The notes under the pieces are model-generated. The model was not told the origin of the DNA, ran no database searches, and saw nothing but the letters and a program-made list of their open reading frames with translations. A program made the position numbers and the translations under genes. Of a DNA stretch of 64,000 nucleotides, positions 60,794 through 64,000 are shown one piece after another (within the stretch, counting starts at the first letter, position 1; every line of letters starts with the position of its first letter). Source of the stretch: Flavilitoribacter nigricans DSM 23189 = NBRC 102662 (GTDB taxonomy: Bacteria; Bacteroidota; Bacteroidia; Chitinophagales; Saprospiraceae); the NCBI RefSeq assembly GCF_002646595.1, contig NZ_PDUD01000021.1:1-64000 (forward strand), in the 5' to 3' direction.

Positions 60794-63700
60794 TTAGTTA
60801 ATGGTCGTATCGGAAGGATCGATAGAGATCGGCTGGGGTGCCGTATCCTGCGGCGTGTCCAGTACCTGCGGTGTGGCCGGCATATCCGGAGCGTTCACTT
60901 CATTAAAGAAGGAAAGACTGCCGAACAGGTTGTTGAGTTCCTGGCGGTAGGCAGAATCTCCCGCCCGGCTCGCTTCGTTGAGCAGGCGCTCCATCACGTT
61001 GAAAAAGGCACCGAATTCTCCTTCGTAACTGTTCAGCGTGGCCTGATCCAGCGAGTCGATGTACTCCAGAAAATCGTAAGTACTCTGCGCCAGGATCTCC
61101 ATATGCGGTTTGGCTTTCTCATACTCGCCGGCCTGGAAGTATACATCCAGCATGGTCAGGGTCCGGTAATCGTAGGGGAAGTTCATCGCCGGGAAAGCTT
61201 CGAAATATTGATCGACCAGTTGGATCGCCTGTTCCTTTTTGCCTTCCGCCAGCATAGCAAATGCGCCCCGCCGCATGGCAAACTGCATACTTTGCAGGCT
61301 CGGCATATAACTGCGATCTACGTAGGATTCGTGCGTATCGAAATTGCCCCAACGGAATTTTTCAGTAATATTCTCGAAGAGCTTATCCGTCGCTACCCGG
61401 CCACTACCCAGCACGCCGTAAACGCGATCGCTCTGGCTGCGGACCGGTACCAGGCGCAGGGCCAGACCTTCCAGTTGCATATAGTCATCCATCCCGAAGA
61501 ATTTCTCCGGACGGCAGGTAACGGCAAAGTAGATCGGGCGCTCCCAGAGGTTAGACGCCAGGATGTCCAGAATGGCGACATCGTCCTTGATCAGCTGGCT
61601 CCGGTTCTGGATATTGATCGGGATCTGAGAAACGATCTGGTTGGCCAGTTCCGGTGGTACAACGTTGTTGGCCAGCACCTCTTCCCTGTTCACATTCATG
61701 TAGACCTGATCCGTTTCGTAGAAACCTTCCGCGAAACGTCCGCCTACCAGCGGTACCTGCCGCGGTTGCGCGATCAGCTGCATGAATTGCTGCAGATCAA
61801 CCGGCCGGTTGGTAAATGGCGTATTGGCGCGATTATTGAAAAATACCTGGGTCCGTTTGTTACCCCGGTAGCCTTCCTGCGGAATGGTCATCTTAATGGC
61901 CGGCGAATCATTGACCTTCCGTCGCAGCAGATCAATATACCAGTCGACGGCGATCAGGCTCAGGTTGACCACCCGTACGTCCGTACGAATGCCCTCCACC
62001 TCCTGGGCGTACCAAAGTGGATAAGTATCATTATCACCGTAGGTAAATATGATCGCGTTCTCTTCCACCGAATTCAGGAAGTTGGACGCATAATCCCGGG
62101 AGGCTTTGTGGTAACGGCGACTGTGGTCGTCGAAATTCTGAAAGCCCATCAGCAGCGGCGCGATCAGCACAATGGCGGCGGCTACCCCGGCGGCTACCGG
62201 ACCGCTTTGTTTCAGACGGTTCTGCAAGAGCCGGAAGAGGGCTAGTACAGCCATCCCGATCCATATACAATAGGTGAATATGGACCCGACGAGCACATAA
62301 TCGCGTTCCCTGGGTTCTCGCGGTGGCTGATTGGAATAGATAATAATACCAATACCGGTTATGACGAATAAGGCCAGTAGCCCCAGAGCATCATTACTTC
62401 GATTCTTAAAATGGAAGAATATACCTAAGAGCCCGAACAGGAACGGTAGTGCAAAATAGGTGTTGCGGGCTTTATTGTCCAATTGTCGCTCCGGCAGTTC
62501 GGCCTGCGGACCCAGTCGGATCGCATCCAGGAACTTAATACCGGTGATCCAGTGGCCGGAAGATTTATCCCAGGGTTCGTATCCCTGTTCTCCGTTCTGG
62601 CGCCCCGAGAAGTTCCACATAAAGTAGCGCCAGTACATCCAGCCGAATTGATAACGGAGGAAGAAACTGACGTTATCGATTTGGTTGGGTCGCCCGTCCG
62701 GTAATGGCCCGTCGGGATTCAGTCCCATCCACTGTTTATAGTAGCGAGGTCGTCCCTGGGTGCCGTCTCCCATCCGGGGCAACAGCATTTTATCCCGGGA
62801 ATCGTATTCCACATCGATCTTATAATCGGTTACTGCGTAGCGATCTCCAACCCGTCCGTAGCGATCGGACAGTTCCGTGTTGGACGGGCGGGCGTCGAAA
62901 TCCGGTCCGTACAACAGGGCGCGTTCACCGTATTGCTCGCGGTTCAGGTAAGGGATCAGTCGCATGGCGTCACTCGGACGGTTCATGTTGATGGGAGGGT
63001 CGGCATTGGCCCGAACGACTACCACGCCAATGGTGGAAAAGGCAATGATCAGCAACAGGGCGCTAACGGCCAGGTTCTGTACCAGTGCATTGTTGTTCTT
63101 CTGCGCGTAGTATAGCGCATAGTAAAGAATACCGCCGATGATCAGCAGGGTAGGGATCAGTCCGGAATGGAACGGCAGTCCGAGCGTATTGACCGTGAAC
63201 ATTTCCATCCAGCTCCAGAGCGTCGGAATACCAACGATGATAAGCTTCTGCACGGCTGCGATGATCAGTACACCGGCACCGGCAGCCAGGGCGATACCTT
63301 TCCAGGTAATGGTCTTATATTTCTTGAAATAGTAGAACATGGCCAGGGCCGGAAAGGTCAGCAAACTCAGCAGGTGAACTCCGGTAGACAAGCCGGCCGC
63401 ATAGATGGTGAAAAACAACCACCGGTCCGCTTTAGGAGTGTCCGGCAGCGTATACCAGCGGATCATTGACCATAAGGTTAGCGTGGTGAAAAAGGTAGAC
63501 ATGGCGTATACCTCCCCTTCGACTGCGGAAAACCAAACGGAAGTAGCAAAGGCCGTAGAAAGTCCGGCGGCAAGTCCGGCGCCGGCCAGGGCAATATTCT
63601 GACCGGTATCGGTCTCTTCATTGCGACCGACGAGGGCGAGTTTGCCGAGCATCATCGTTACCCAGGCGATAAAACCCGCCGCAAAAGCGGAGCAGATCCC

Positions 63701-63958
63701 GGACATCATGTTGACGGCAAAAGCAATATCTTCGGGGTTATCCGACAGGATTTCGGCCACCCATGTAAAGAGCCGGCCGATGAGCAGAAATAAAGGGGCG
63801 CCAGGTGGGTGAACTACCTGTAACTTATTGGCACCCAGGATGAACTCTCCACAATCCCAAAGGCTGCCGGTTCTCTCCGCGGAAAAGAAATATACCGTGA
63901 GAGCGATCGCGAAAACCAGCCAGCCGGTTATTTTATAGAGTCTGTTATAAGATCCCAT
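60794..63958 (-). CDS. DUF2723 multi-pass membrane protein
   Basis: 1,054 residues. The N-terminal third is polytopic (about ten or eleven helices), beginning with LVFAIALTVYFFSAERTGSL and the DUF2723 signature WDCGEFILGANKLQVVHPPG followed by APLFLLIGRLFTWVAEIL. This fold resembles glycosyltransferase-C (PMT-like) membrane enzymes that use lipid-linked sugars. The C-terminal half (about 680-1054) is largely soluble and ends in helical repeat-like sequence (EQAIQLVDQYFEAFPAMNFP). Members occur throughout Bacteroidota and are proposed to transfer sugars to exported proteins; the activity is not proven. A -7 box lies 27 bp upstream of the start. Confidence 0.9.
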   Translation of the reverse strand: MGSYNRLYKITGWLVFAIALTVYFFSAERTGSLWDCGEFILGANKLQVVHPPGAPLFLLIGRLFTWVAEILSDNPEDIAFAVNMMSGICSAFAAGFIAWVTMMLGKLALVGRNEETDTGQNIALAGAGLAAGLSTAFATSVWFSAVEGEVYAMSTFFTTLTLWSMIRWYTLPDTPKADRWLFFTIYAAGLSTGVHLLSLLTFPALAMFYYFKKYKTITWKGIALAAGAGVLIIAAVQKLIIVGIPTLWSWMEMFTVNTLGLPFHSGLIPTLLIIGGILYYALYYAQKNNNALVQNLAVSALLLIIAFSTIGVVVVRANADPPINMNRPSDAMRLIPYLNREQYGERALLYGPDFDARPSNTELSDRYGRVGDRYAVTDYKIDVEYDSRDKMLLPRMGDGTQGRPRYYKQWMGLNPDGPLPDGRPNQIDNVSFFLRYQFGWMYWRYFMWNFSGRQNGEQGYEPWDKSSGHWITGIKFLDAIRLGPQAELPERQLDNKARNTYFALPFLFGLLGIFFHFKNRSNDALGLLALFVITGIGIIIYSNQPPREPRERDYVLVGSIFTYCIWIGMAVLALFRLLQNRLKQSGPVAAGVAAAIVLIAPLLMGFQNFDDHSRRYHKASRDYASNFLNSVEENAIIFTYGDNDTYPLWYAQEVEGIRTDVRVVNLSLIAVDWYIDLLRRKVNDSPAIKMTIPQEGYRGNKRTQVFFNNRANTPFTNRPVDLQQFMQLIAQPRQVPLVGGRFAEGFYETDQVYMNVNREEVLANNVVPPELANQIVSQIPINIQNRSQLIKDDVAILDILASNLWERPIYFAVTCRPEKFFGMDDYMQLEGLALRLVPVRSQSDRVYGVLGSGRVATDKLFENITEKFRWGNFDTHESYVDRSYMPSLQSMQFAMRRGAFAMLAEGKKEQAIQLVDQYFEAFPAMNFPYDYRTLTMLDVYFQAGEYEKAKPHMEILAQSTYDFLEYIDSLDQATLNSYEGEFGAFFNVMERLLNEASRAGDSAYRQELNNLFGSLSFFNEVNAPDMPATPQVLDTPQDTAPQPISIDPSDTTIN

Positions 63959-63984
63959 GCAGTTTCATTTAAAAAAAGGAACTG

Positions 63985-63992
63985 CAAAAGTA
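63985..63992 (-). promoter_or_regulatory. Bacteroidota-type -7 box of the DUF2723 gene
   Basis: On the minus strand TACTTTTG, an exact match to TAnnTTTG followed by CA, 27 bp before the start codon. The matching -33 element would lie beyond the window end. Confidence 0.55.
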
Positions 63993-64000
63993 ATAAAATA

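Noticed and set aside
60605-62245. 546-codon rightward frame opposite the DUF2723 gene
   Set aside because: It is antisense to a clearly coding DUF2723 gene and runs across its terminator; long antisense frames are expected at this base composition.

Overview
The window looks like a chromosomal segment from a member of the Bacteroidota, most likely a gliding or marine Saprospiria/Lewinella-type bacterium. This is inferred from content: a PorP/SprF-like protein, an OmpA protein with PD40 repeats, a 2,390-residue surface protein ending in a gliding-type (CHU_C, type B) type IX secretion signal, a DUF1501/DUF1800 pair with a type A sorting tail, a DUF2723 membrane protein, hybrid propeller/LytS-type kinases, and promoter boxes of the form TAnnTTTG instead of the enterobacterial -10. 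Species cannot be fixed from the sequence alone. No rRNA, tRNA or CRISPR array was recognised.

Region 1 (1-7,100) is an AT-rich accessory island. An IS3-family element (left edge of the window to about 407) is inserted in a serine-recombinase gene. Next is a leftward three-gene unit (a 119-aa unknown, a 906-aa chimeric protein and an XRE regulator). A perfect 49-bp inverted repeat brackets most of it (970-1018 and 4829-4877). A Sel1/TPR-like gene and a translationally coupled pair resembling a toxin and its immunity protein follow. This is the most unusual part of the window.

Region 2 (7,235-15,250) is carbohydrate metabolism: a GH13 alpha-amylase lipoprotein, then a divergent cluster of a glycoside-hydrolase-like protein, an HpcH/HpaI aldolase and a purple-acid-phosphatase-like enzyme. 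A divergent HxlR regulator / QorB-like reductase pair with a 34-bp perfect palindrome between them ends the block.

Region 3 (15,250-33,250) holds a DUF1080 lipoprotein, a PadR regulator with a membrane partner, a NudK hydrolase, three consecutive secreted amidohydrolases (only the middle one keeps its metal motif), an ABC permease, a LytTR response regulator with a hybrid sensor kinase, an ArsM-like methyltransferase, a membrane LytTR regulator, an intradiol-dioxygenase-like lipoprotein and small enzymes.

Region 4 (33,250-52,550) is mostly leftward cell-surface and secretion genes: DUF1501/DUF1800, Ig-like and propeller proteins, an alpha/beta hydrolase, and the giant type B substrate followed by PorP/SprF and OmpA genes, probably one operon.

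Region 5 (52,900-64,000) is mostly conserved: an M20 amidohydrolase, moaC, htpG, an M28 peptidase, rpiB and a DUF2723 protein. Between htpG and the peptidase a rightward run of three stem-loops ending in a clear U-tract terminator belongs to no gene and is proposed as a non-coding RNA.
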